Source: Pseudomonadota bacterium (GTDB lineage Bacteria; Myxococcota_A; Polyangia; Polyangiales; Polyangiaceae). From it: a stretch of 39,954 bases of DNA. Below, in pieces: positions 7,918 through 15,946 of this stretch (position 1 is its first letter; each line of letters opens with the position of its first letter). The notes under the pieces were generated by a model. That model searched no databases, was not told where the DNA came from, and saw only the letters and a list, made by a program, of their open reading frames with translations. Location of the stretch: NCBI GenBank assembly GCA_023402175.1, contig JAEXCN010000450.1:1-39954 (forward strand), in the 5' to 3' direction. The position numbers and the translations under genes are program-made.

Positions 7918-9178
7918 GGCTCGTCTTTCCTTTTACCGGAGCAAACTCGGCGCCAGGCTGCTCTTTCTCGCCAGCGCGGGTGGGCTGCTCGTCGCCAGCG
8001 AGGCGCGTGCCGAGCCGCTTCGATTGCGGGGCGACGCGCTCGTTCAGACGAGATCGCCCGTCGGGCTCCTCGTTCTTCGCGGTGAAGATCGCCTCCACCC
8101 ATGGCTCGACGTCGAGACCGTGACCTGGCTCGGTGCGGCGGACGGCTTGCAGGCCGGGACTGGAGCTCTTCCGTCGGAGCTCGCGCCGACGGGCGACGTG
8201 CTCACGCTCTCGGTTCGCGCCCGTGACGCCGCGAGCGGCTCGGAGCTCCGTACAGGGCGCATGATCGTGACGATGGGAGCCGTGCGCCCGGTCCACGTCG
8301 ATGGCGTGCGCGGGCTCGGGCGCGTGTTCGGCGGGACGGCCGTCGAGGCGTTCGGAGGTGTGCCCGTCGTCCGCCGTTTCGACTACGACCGCTTCGATTG
8401 GACCGCGGGCGGACGCATCGGGCAGTCGATCGGTGATGCCGCCGCGTTCGGCGGATCTTATGCCGTCCGTCGGCGTGGTGGGCAGCGCAACGATGAGGAG
8501 CTCGGCGCAGACTTTGCGCTGACGCCAGCGTCCTGGCTCACGGCCGCGGGACGCGCCGCGTTCGACGTCGTCTCGCGCGGTCCGACGGACGCGCTCATGT
8601 CCGTCAGCGCGCAGAAGGCGGACCTTCGCGGCGAGCTCTTCACGACGCATCGATCGCCGGGGCGGCTCCTGCCACGGACGTCGCTCTTCTCCGTCCTCGG
8701 CGATTTCGCCGCGACGAGCACGGGCGCGACTGCGCGATGGCGTGCGTTCCCGCGCCTCGAGCTCGTCGCGACGGGAAGCGCACAGGTTCAGGGCGGCGAG
8801 GTCGGAGGACAGGGGATCGGACGCGCGACCCTCGCGCTCGACGACGAGTGGGCCGGATCCATCGGGCTCGAGGCGCGTCGAGTGGACTTCAACGGAGCAC
8901 GCTGGGTGGGAGCGCGCGCGGTCGCTTCCTTGCCGCTCCCGCATTCGTTCCGCGTCGCGACTGAGATCGAGCTCGTTCGTCCCGACGATCCGCGCGGGCG
9001 TGGCGCGCTCTGGCCGTGGGCGCTCGGCGCGCTCGGGTGGTCGTCGTCGAGCGGATGGGAGATCGCGACCGCGGTCGAGGCATCGGCCGGCTCGGAGTAT
9101 CGCGAGTCGATTCATGCGCTCGCGCGTGTCTCTTACGCGTTCGGCGATCCCGGCAGGGGAGGGCCGCTGCCGCGATGA
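7916..9178 (+). CDS. Outer-membrane beta-barrel protein, putative cytochrome-conduit porin
   Basis: A 420-residue exported protein. Its signal peptide (about 1-32) ends in VASEARA before EPLRL, and alternating amphipathic strands follow for most of the length (for example RWRAFPRLELVATGSAQVQ and HSFRVATEIELV). The last predicted strand is LARVSYAF, followed by a short Gly/Pro tail. There are no haem motifs and no Cys-rich segment. Stop overlaps the next gene, a 13-haem lipoprotein, by ATGA. A beta-barrel coupled to multihaem cytochromes is the arrangement of porin-cytochrome conduits in Geobacter and Shewanella, so a barrel holding a cytochrome through the outer membrane is inferred. No recognised barrel family. 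ATG 7916 is the only start that keeps the signal peptide, but it lacks a ribosome site and overlaps the divergent start. Confidence 0.72.
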   Translation: MARLSFYRSKLGARLLFLASAGGLLVASEARAEPLRLRGDALVQTRSPVGLLVLRGEDRLHPWLDVETVTWLGAADGLQAGTGALPSELAPTGDVLTLSVRARDAASGSELRTGRMIVTMGAVRPVHVDGVRGLGRVFGGTAVEAFGGVPVVRRFDYDRFDWTAGGRIGQSIGDAAAFGGSYAVRRRGGQRNDEELGADFALTPASWLTAAGRAAFDVVSRGPTDALMSVSAQKADLRGELFTTHRSPGRLLPRTSLFSVLGDFAATSTGATARWRAFPRLELVATGSAQVQGGEVGGQGIGRATLALDDEWAGSIGLEARRVDFNGARWVGARAVASLPLPHSFRVATEIELVRPDDPRGRGALWPWALGALGWSSSSGWEIATAVEASAGSEYRESIHALARVSYAFGDPGRGGPLPR

Positions 9179-10230
9179 AGCCTCTCGTGCGCTTCGTGCT
9201 CCTCGCGCTGCTCCTGTCGCTCGCGGCATGCGCTGGCCTTCTCGGGATCAAGCCGCGGGACACGCAACACCCGTTCGAGCATCGTGCGCACTCGATTGCA
9301 GGTATCAGCTGCATCTCGTGCCATCAGGGGATCGTCCAGGCCAAGGACGAAGGGCCTCTGCATCTGCCCGACGCCTCGACCTGCATCCAATGTCACGCCC
9401 GCCCTCACGACTCGCGGCCGTGCGGGACGTGCCACGGCGATAGCCACACGCGCGAGGAGGTTCAGCTCGCGCGCACGCATCTGCGCTTCGCCCACGAGCG
9501 TCACGTCCCGAAGCTCGGAGGACAGTGCGTCCCTTGCCACGCGGCCGCCGGAAAGACCGATCAGGCGACGATGCGGCCGCCAATGGCGCAGTGCCTCTCG
9601 TGCCACGCGCACAAGGACCAATGGAAGACGCGCGAGTGCGAGGGGTGTCACGTCGATCTGCCGAGCGAGCTCGCGCGGCCGTCGAGCCATGTCTTCCACG
9701 AGGGCGACTTCATCCGGGAGCACGGCGTGCGCGCCGCGTCTGCGCGCGATCTCTGTGCGACGTGCCACAGTGAAGGCTTCTGCGCCGGCTGCCACGGCGT
9801 CACCGTCCCGGCGCTGCCGTGGAAGCTCCAGTTCGATCGGCCGAGCCTTACCGGGATCCATCGCGCCGGCTTCCTCTCTCGCCATTCGGAGGAGGCACGC
9901 GCGAATCCCGGCCTCTGCACGACGTGCCACGACAGCGAGCGCTTCTGTCTCGACTGCCATTCGAAGCGCGGGCGCTCGTCGGCCGGCGCCGGCGGGCTCG
10001 GGCGCAATCCACATCCACCCGGCTGGGTGCGCGCACGCGGCGGCGAGCACGGGCGCGCGGCGAGGATGGATCCGATGTCCTGCGCTGCGTGCCACGGCGG
10101 CGCAGGTGAGGCGCTCTGTGTCGGGTGCCATCGCGTCGGTGGTCCCGGAGGCAACCCTCACGGGCGAGGATTCTCGAGCGCGCTCGACCCGAAGCGCGAC
10201 GAGCCTTGCCGGCAGTGTCACCTGCCATGA
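9175..10230 (+). CDS. 13-haem cytochrome c lipoprotein
   Basis: A 351-residue lipoprotein: signal LLALLLSLAAC with lipidated Cys19. It carries thirteen CXXCH haem sites (CISCH, CIQCH, CGTCH, CVPCH, CLSCH, CEGCH, CATCH, CAGCH, CTTCH, CLDCH, CAACH, CVGCH, CRQCH), about one per 25 residues. Extra histidines such as HPFEHRAHSIAG and HLRFAHERHVP could serve as distal ligands. The HxxFxHxxH spacing is typical of class III-like and decahaem-type folds. ATG 9175 overlaps the barrel-gene stop, and a GGGGAGGG ribosome site lies upstream. The stop overlaps the next cytochrome by ATGA. It is likely tethered to the outer membrane and inserted in or docked to the barrel; that placement is inference. Confidence 0.88.
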   Translation: MKPLVRFVLLALLLSLAACAGLLGIKPRDTQHPFEHRAHSIAGISCISCHQGIVQAKDEGPLHLPDASTCIQCHARPHDSRPCGTCHGDSHTREEVQLARTHLRFAHERHVPKLGGQCVPCHAAAGKTDQATMRPPMAQCLSCHAHKDQWKTRECEGCHVDLPSELARPSSHVFHEGDFIREHGVRAASARDLCATCHSEGFCAGCHGVTVPALPWKLQFDRPSLTGIHRAGFLSRHSEEARANPGLCTTCHDSERFCLDCHSKRGRSSAGAGGLGRNPHPPGWVRARGGEHGRAARMDPMSCAACHGGAGEALCVGCHRVGGPGGNPHGRGFSSALDPKRDEPCRQCHLP

Positions 10231-12215
10231 CGACAGGCCGTCGCGCTCTCGCGCTTCTCGTCCTCGCGATCGTCGCTGCCGCGGCCCTCGCCGTCTTGGC
10301 GATCGCCAATCGAACGGCGCCGGTGTCTCCCGTCGAGCTCGTCCCGACGACGTGGAAGGATGCGCGCGAGACGCCGATGCACGTGCTGCACGTCGGAACG
10401 AAGAAGATCGCGTGCACCGAGTGCCACGCGACGCCGGACGCGGCTCCGACGTCGAGCGCTTGCGCGAAATGCCACGGCGCGGAGACGAAGCGACATCACC
10501 ACGGTAGCGAACAGAGCCCCACGACTTGCCTGTCCTGCCACGTCTTCGGCGCGAACAAGGCCGCGGCGACGTGCAACGACTGCCACGCGAAGGAACATCG
10601 AGCGCCGCGCGCGCCGGCCCTCGAGCATCACGCGAGCACCGAGCTGCCGTGCGGAGCCTGTCACAGCGTCCACGGCGAGGAGCACGCGGTGCTCGCGGAC
10701 TGCACGACGTGCCATCGGAACGCGAGCGCCGCGCACGGCGCATTCGAGGTTCACGCACGCTCGCCGTCGGGCGTCCCCTCGCTGGATCTCACGCTCGACG
10801 CCGCCGTTCTCGCGTTCGTGCGCGAGGCGGGCGCGCCGACGTTCGCGGGCCACGAGCCTGACGCTTCGAGCGACGACAGCCATCGCGTGGGCGCGATCGA
10901 TGCTCGATCCGCAATGCCCGGTCAGGTCTGCACGATGTGTCACGCTCCGCATACGGGGAAGGAAGCGGCTCGCGGCGCGTGCGAGGGGTGCCACGTCGGT
11001 GCGCATGGTGCCGTCGAGGCTGCGAAAGGTGCGCATCCAGCGGCGGTCGCGGCCTTCGTGAGCACCGCGCCTCGGGTCGCTCCACGAGGTCCGCGTGTCG
11101 CCGGTCACGAAGCGTGCGTCACGTGTCACGAGCCACATCGCGCGCGCCGTGCTGACGTCCGTGCGTGCAAGGAATGTCATGCCGATCACCAGGGAGTGAC
11201 CGCCGTCCAGGGACACGCGACGTGCAGCGGCTGCCATTCCCCGCACGCACCGGGCGAAGCACGGTCCTCGTGCTCGGCGACGTGTCACGCGAACGTCAGC
11301 GTGCTCGGAGCCCCGCGGGTCGCGGCCCACGCGGAGTGCTCGAGCTGCCACGATCCGCATCGGCCGGAGCAGTCCGCTGGGACGGCGTGCGTGCGCTGCC
11401 ACGCGAGCGTCAAGCCTTCTCATCCGCCGGTGAGGTCGTCGAAGGGCGAGCAGACGTGCACGGGTTGCCACGCGCCGCACGGCGACCGCGCACCTGTCGT
11501 CCGTGCAGCCGGACACATCGCGCATGTTTCGCCGATCCCGACAGCAGCCGCATGCAGCTCGTGTCACGCGAACGCGAAGGACGATCACGCATTCCATACG
11601 GGCAAGACCGCGTGCACGGCGTGCCATGCGCCGCACGGGTTCGCCCTCGCGGGCGCAGGCGCAGCGCTCTGTTCGCACTGTCACGACGACAAGGTCAAGG
11701 CGACGACGGCCCGACCCGGCCATGCGACCTGCAGCTCGTGCCACGGCAACGCGCATGCTCCCGTGCCGAAGCCGGCGTGTGCGACCTGCCATGCGGACGA
11801 AGCGAGGACGGCACCGAAGGGCCACGCGACGTGCACGAGCTGCCACGATGCTCACTCGGGATCGCTGGGCGCCCGCGCGACGTGCACGAGCTGCCACGAG
11901 GACAAGGCCCACGCGCTCCACGCGAACGTCGAGCAGGGCTGCAAGACGTGTCATCGCCCGCACGGCCTGAAGGGACCGGCGGCTGCGAGCTCCCACGCGG
12001 GCGATGCTCCGCGCGCGTGCGGGACCTGCCACACGAAGCCTTCGCTGAAGGGCCTTCACGGCGTTGGTGCGCACGCGACATGCGCAACCTGCCATGCCGC
12101 GCATGGCCCTCCTCGATCGGATCGCGCGACGTGCACGTCGACGTGTCACGTCGATCGTCGCAACCATCAGCTGGAAGCGAAGGTCTGCAAGGGCTGTCAC
12201 CTGTTCAAGCAGTGA
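10227..12215 (+). CDS. 27-haem cytochrome c
   Basis: A 662-residue protein with an N-terminal hydrophobic segment (about 9-27), either a signal anchor or a signal peptide ending near AVLAIA. I count 25 CXXCH sites plus two CX3CH (CSATCH, CTSTCH), about one per 24 residues. Many sites follow a repeated pattern GHATCxxCHxxH, as in the paired or doubled CXXCH families, where the extra His is a likely distal ligand. A haemless gap of roughly 85 residues (about 172-256) separates an N-terminal group of six sites from the rest. Near-identical DNA repeats 51 bases apart at 11825-11848 and 11876-11899 point to module duplication. ATGA overlap with the 13-haem gene. It may act as a wire across the periplasm or at the surface; location cannot be fixed. 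Confidence 0.88.
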   Translation: MTTGRRALALLVLAIVAAAALAVLAIANRTAPVSPVELVPTTWKDARETPMHVLHVGTKKIACTECHATPDAAPTSSACAKCHGAETKRHHHGSEQSPTTCLSCHVFGANKAAATCNDCHAKEHRAPRAPALEHHASTELPCGACHSVHGEEHAVLADCTTCHRNASAAHGAFEVHARSPSGVPSLDLTLDAAVLAFVREAGAPTFAGHEPDASSDDSHRVGAIDARSAMPGQVCTMCHAPHTGKEAARGACEGCHVGAHGAVEAAKGAHPAAVAAFVSTAPRVAPRGPRVAGHEACVTCHEPHRARRADVRACKECHADHQGVTAVQGHATCSGCHSPHAPGEARSSCSATCHANVSVLGAPRVAAHAECSSCHDPHRPEQSAGTACVRCHASVKPSHPPVRSSKGEQTCTGCHAPHGDRAPVVRAAGHIAHVSPIPTAAACSSCHANAKDDHAFHTGKTACTACHAPHGFALAGAGAALCSHCHDDKVKATTARPGHATCSSCHGNAHAPVPKPACATCHADEARTAPKGHATCTSCHDAHSGSLGARATCTSCHEDKAHALHANVEQGCKTCHRPHGLKGPAAASSHAGDAPRACGTCHTKPSLKGLHGVGAHATCATCHAAHGPPRSDRATCTSTCHVDRRNHQLEAKVCKGCHLFKQ

Positions 12216-12239
12216 CGGCGGAGACCGGATCGCGTGGCC

Positions 12240-13775
12240 TCACAGCGGGCCGCGGCCGATGAGGCCGTCGACGTGGCCCGGGCGTCCGGCGGCGGTGATC
12301 GAGAGGCCGTCGGTACGTGCTTCGTGACAGGTCGCGCCTCCGCAGGTCGCGCTCTGCACGTGAGGGGGTGGCGGAGGCGCGCCATGGCAGGAGGTGCACG
12401 TCGTCGGCGTCGTGTTCGTCCAGCGGGGTGCGGGCGTCGTCGCTCCCGAGCCTTCGTGGCAGTAGGTGCCGGCGCACGTCTTCGTCGCGGGATCGAATGA
12501 CGGTCGACGTCCGCCGTGCGATGCGAGCCCGGAGAAACGGACCGCGGCCGCGCCTCTTCCATCGGGATGCCGCTCGCCGAGTTGCGGGACCTCGTGGCAG
12601 GTCGTGCAGTCGACCGGCCGCGCGCTCTTCGGGCTCGCATGCGCCGCATGGGCGCCAGTCGTCGGCCACGGATCGTCGGCTTGCCCGTGGCATGCGCCGC
12701 ATTTGCCGCTTCCGTCGCCGAGATCGACCTTGCCGTTCACGTGGAGTGACGGCGCCGTGAGCGCGGTTCCGTCGGCGTTCGCCTCGCGGTGACACGAGGT
12801 GCACGCGCCGCGATAGTGATTGGGCGGCGGCGATGAATGGCAGTCGTTGCACGTCATCTTCGTGTCGTCGTTCCACGACGGGGCCGGGCGCGCGCCGCCC
12901 GGACGCGCATGACACGTCCCCGTGCACGTCGCGGTCGCGGCATCGAAGCGAGCCTCCCGCCCAGCGACCGCGAAGTCGAACCAGACGTCCGCATATCCGT
13001 TGGCGTGGACGCCGCCAGGTTTGCCCTCCGTCGGCGTGGGATGACAGGTCGAGCATGGCAGTCCGCTGACGCGCGACGCGCTCGTGTCGGCGTGCGCGGC
13101 GTGGGCACGATCCGCCCTCTCGTCAGGGAAGAAACACCGCGATCGTGGCGGATACGCGCGCGAGCCTTCGCCGTGGCACGTCCCGCACGCCAGCGCTCCG
13201 TTCGGCTCGCGATGGCAGCTCGTGCACGACGGTGCGTTCGGCGCGGTCCCGCGAGCTCCCGCGACCGGCGCTTCTTCGTGGCAGGAGCCACACGCGTCCG
13301 GATCCGTGGGCTCGAGCATCGGCCGCCACCCGCGCGCGCGGAGGAAGCGCGCATGGCTCTCCGGCGATCGCGGATCGGCGAATCCTGCTGGGTGGACACC
13401 CCCGCCGCGGAGAGGCGTCCCGCTCGCGATCCACGAGGCGAGCATGGCGCGCTCACTCGACCTCACGAACCCTGCATGGTTGGTCCGCTCGAGCGCGTCG
13501 ATCAGGAGAGGCGGGCCTCCCGCTCGATCGACGGTCACCGCCTGCCCTGATGCCGTGCAGCCGATCGCACCGAGATATGAGTCGGCGGCCCATCCACCGG
13601 CCGGCGCAACTCCTGCGTGGCAGCGCACGCATTGCCGCGCGAGGAGGGGCTCCACCTGGCCCGCGTAGCTGACGGCGCCTCGCTCCTCGCGCTCCGTCTC
13701 GCAAGCGAGTACGACCATGGTGACGATCGCTCCAGCAAGCAGGAACAGCGACCTCGTGCTCATGGCCCGCCTCAT
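12240..13775 (-). CDS. Multihaem c-type cytochrome lipoprotein (13 candidate haem sites)
   Basis: A 511-residue lipoprotein with signal LAGAIVTMVVLAC and lipidated Cys25. Haem sites comprise ten CXXCH, one CX3CH (CTGTCH) and two CX4CH (CAGTYCH, CGGATCH). The C-terminal half repeats the CxxxxCH...CXXCH arrangement with PAPxW between the pair, as in the Geobacter CxxxxCH/CXXCH domain of outer-membrane multihaem proteins. The first site, ARQCVRCHAG near residue 50, with VEPLLARQC, resembles planctomycete-type cytochrome segments. CCGGAG at good spacing favours ATG 13775 over Met5. It converges on the 27-haem gene with 24 bases between stops and diverges from the next cytochrome across 45 bases. 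Probably outer-membrane or surface bound. Confidence 0.85.
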   Translation of the reverse strand: MRRAMSTRSLFLLAGAIVTMVVLACETEREERGAVSYAGQVEPLLARQCVRCHAGVAPAGGWAADSYLGAIGCTASGQAVTVDRAGGPPLLIDALERTNHAGFVRSSERAMLASWIASGTPLRGGGVHPAGFADPRSPESHARFLRARGWRPMLEPTDPDACGSCHEEAPVAGARGTAPNAPSCTSCHREPNGALACGTCHGEGSRAYPPRSRCFFPDERADRAHAAHADTSASRVSGLPCSTCHPTPTEGKPGGVHANGYADVWFDFAVAGREARFDAATATCTGTCHARPGGARPAPSWNDDTKMTCNDCHSSPPPNHYRGACTSCHREANADGTALTAPSLHVNGKVDLGDGSGKCGACHGQADDPWPTTGAHAAHASPKSARPVDCTTCHEVPQLGERHPDGRGAAAVRFSGLASHGGRRPSFDPATKTCAGTYCHEGSGATTPAPRWTNTTPTTCTSCHGAPPPPPHVQSATCGGATCHEARTDGLSITAAGRPGHVDGLIGRGPL

Positions 13776-13820
13776 GCAATTCTCCGGACACGCGGGGCCG
13801 AGCCCGCTTCACGGAGCACC

Positions 13821-15137
13821 ATGACTCTCACGCGCGTCATTGCGATCGGGTTCGTCGTCGTCGTCGGGAGCGTCACTACCGGGATCGCCGCTTGCGGAAG
13901 CGGGGAAGACGGCGCAAGAGGGGAACCCGGCCCGGCCGGTCCCGCAGGCCCGCCCGGTCCGGCAGGTCCTTCCGGGGGCGACGGCATTCCCGGAACGGTG
14001 GCGGACGGCGGCGTCCTCAGCGGGGCGTGCACGACTCCGTGTCATACCTTCAACGGCGTCGTCGATCAGTGGCGGTTCAGCGGTCATTCGCATCCGCAGG
14101 AGAACGAGATCGGCGTCGGTGCTTGCGGCAACTGCCACGGGATCGACGGGCTCCAGCAACGGCTGGCGAACAACTATAGCGTGCCGGCCGACGGCGGTGT
14201 GCCGACGGACGTTCCCAAGGGCCACATCAACTACAAGGCGACGTCCGGCGCGATTTCGGAGATCAGCTACGGCGGCGCCACCACGATCGGCCGGATCCAC
14301 TGCTCGACCTGCCACGACTTCAACTCGACCAACGATCCTCACGTCGTCGGCAAATACGTGGCCGGACAAGCTCCGCTCAGGGTGCCGGGAGGCGTCAACG
14401 ACAGCGTGCTCCTCGAGAAGTCGGAGGGCACCTCGCCGGCGGATCCGGTCGGCACCGCGCTCTCGTACCGCGCGGCGAACACGTGCGTCTTCTGTCACAA
14501 GTCGCGCAAGGACGTCTCGCTCTACATCACCGCGAACAACAACCTCTCGAGCACCCGCTGGGGCCCGCACGAGGGCCCGCAATCGGACGTCTACTCCGGC
14601 AAGGGCGGCTATCACTTCGCCAGTGCGACGTACGCGAGCTCGGCGCACACGACGGTCGCGAACGCGTGCGTCTCGTGTCACATGCAGCCGTCTGCAGAGA
14701 ACGGCAACGTGCCCGACCACACGATGAAGCCGAAGGTCGCGTTCTGCAAGACGTGCCACACGCAGTACACGGGCAAGTCGTTCGATATCCAGGGCGGCCA
14801 GTCGATCGTTCGGAACGCGCTCCGCGAGCTGCAGAAGGCGCTGAACGATCGGAAGCTGCTCACCCGCTCCGCTGCCGCGCCGTACGAGGGGCTCTCCGAC
14901 GAGAACCTCGCCGACGGGCAGTTCCACCTCGATGCGGTTCGTCCGAACAGCGGTGCGGGGAATGCGCACCAGAACCTGAGCGCGGCCGATGCAGGTGCAG
15001 TCTACAACTACCTGATCGTCGCGCGCAGCAAGGACTACGGCGTCCACAATCCGACGTACGTCAAGCAGCTGCTCTGGGACTCGATCAAGCAGATCTCCGG
15101 CAACAATCCGACGAGCCTCCCGAGCCGCCCGCAGTAG
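13821..15137 (+). CDS. Six-haem lipoprotein with collagen-like segment
   Basis: A 438-residue lipoprotein (GIAAC, lipidated Cys25). Directly after the lipid anchor comes a Gly-X-Y stretch from Gly31, seven strict triplets then three looser ones to about residue 60, rich in Pro in X and Y, as in bacterial collagen-like proteins. Haem sites are CTTPCH (CX3CH), then CGNCH, CSTCH, CVFCH, CVSCH and CKTCH. The helical C-terminal region (about 330-420) with NALRELQKALNDRKLL and DAGAVYNYLIVARSKDYGVHN resembles the C-terminus of NrfA-like or octahaem cytochromes. ACGGAGCACC precedes ATG 13821. No enzyme is assigned. The triplets could form a stiff spacer or trimeric stalk that lifts the haem domain off the outer membrane; that role is inferred. 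Confidence 0.85.
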   Translation: MTLTRVIAIGFVVVVGSVTTGIAACGSGEDGARGEPGPAGPAGPPGPAGPSGGDGIPGTVADGGVLSGACTTPCHTFNGVVDQWRFSGHSHPQENEIGVGACGNCHGIDGLQQRLANNYSVPADGGVPTDVPKGHINYKATSGAISEISYGGATTIGRIHCSTCHDFNSTNDPHVVGKYVAGQAPLRVPGGVNDSVLLEKSEGTSPADPVGTALSYRAANTCVFCHKSRKDVSLYITANNNLSSTRWGPHEGPQSDVYSGKGGYHFASATYASSAHTTVANACVSCHMQPSAENGNVPDHTMKPKVAFCKTCHTQYTGKSFDIQGGQSIVRNALRELQKALNDRKLLTRSAAAPYEGLSDENLADGQFHLDAVRPNSGAGNAHQNLSAADAGAVYNYLIVARSKDYGVHNPTYVKQLLWDSIKQISGNNPTSLPSRPQ

Positions 15138-15277
15138 AGCGCCCAGCTCGAGGATAGTCCGCGGCAGACGGTCTCGACGCCAGCGCAGACGTCGAGCGAT
15201 GGCGTCGAGGCAGACCTCTCCGCGAGAGGCGCTGAACGCTTCCGACCGATGCGCGTGGATCGATACGTGCACCGATC

Positions 15278-15895
15278 GTGCGATCCGTGTCCGCTCAGTC
15301 CGCGCCGAAGCTGCTCGCAGGGATCGACGTCGAGAGACTCGCAGTCGACCCGTCCATCATCGTCGCGCTCGACCGCGATGCCGACATCGTCTGGGTCAAC
15401 GATGCCTGGCTGCGCTTCGCCCGCGAGAACCGAGGCGAGAGCATCCTCGAGCGTTTCGGTCCGGGGGCGTCGTACCTGAGCGCGATCGAACCGAAGCTGC
15501 GCGGCTTCTTCCAGACGGCTTTCGAGAACGTCCTCATGACGGGCGAGCCGTTCGAGCTGGACTACGAGTGCTCCTCGGCGGACACCTTCCGCCTGTTCCA
15601 CATGCTCGTGGTCCCGATCGGGCGCGCCGGACTGCTCATCGTGCACAGCCGGCTCGTCGAGCGTCCGCAGCACAGATGGGCCGAGCCGGAGAACGATCCG
15701 GTCTATCGCCAGCCCAATGGAATCATCGTCCAGTGCGCGAATTGCCGGCGCGTGCGGCGCGCGGACAGGACGGGCTGGGACTGGGTCCCGGCCTACGTCG
15801 ACGAGGTCCCGAATCGGACCAGCCACGGAATCTGCTCGTTCTGTCGTGCCTATTACTGGGGTGCCCGCGGGACACACGCTCGGGCGCCGCTGTAG
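15278..15895 (+). CDS. PAS-domain protein with C-terminal Cys4 ribbon
   Basis: A 205-residue cytoplasmic protein. The N-terminal two thirds is a PAS-like fold (DRDADIVWVNDAWLRFAREN, then FHMLVVPIGRAGLLIVH). The C-terminus has CANCRRVRR (C153, C156) and SHGICSFC (C186, C189) with WDWVPAYVD between them. This pattern is familiar at the end of PAS and receiver proteins (ICxxCKKIR...W...SHGICPEC) and probably binds zinc or another metal. No kinase, DNA-binding or GGDEF domain is present. Start GTG 15278; GTG 15287 is an alternative. It lies alone between the cytochrome cluster and the TonB receptor and could sense redox or a ligand; function unknown. Confidence 0.75.
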   Translation: MRSVSAQSAPKLLAGIDVERLAVDPSIIVALDRDADIVWVNDAWLRFARENRGESILERFGPGASYLSAIEPKLRGFFQTAFENVLMTGEPFELDYECSSADTFRLFHMLVVPIGRAGLLIVHSRLVERPQHRWAEPENDPVYRQPNGIIVQCANCRRVRRADRTGWDWVPAYVDEVPNRTSHGICSFCRAYYWGARGTHARAPL

Positions 15896-15946
15896 CCGTC
15901 GAATGTTTTCCCCGATGACGGCAAGGACGTCTAACCTTGGCGGCTG

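Noticed and set aside
7256..9229. N-terminal part of a 740-residue minus-strand frame leading into the small two-helix protein
   Set aside because: Only the last 82 residues look like protein; the rest is antisense to the beta-barrel gene and out of frame with the NapC gene.
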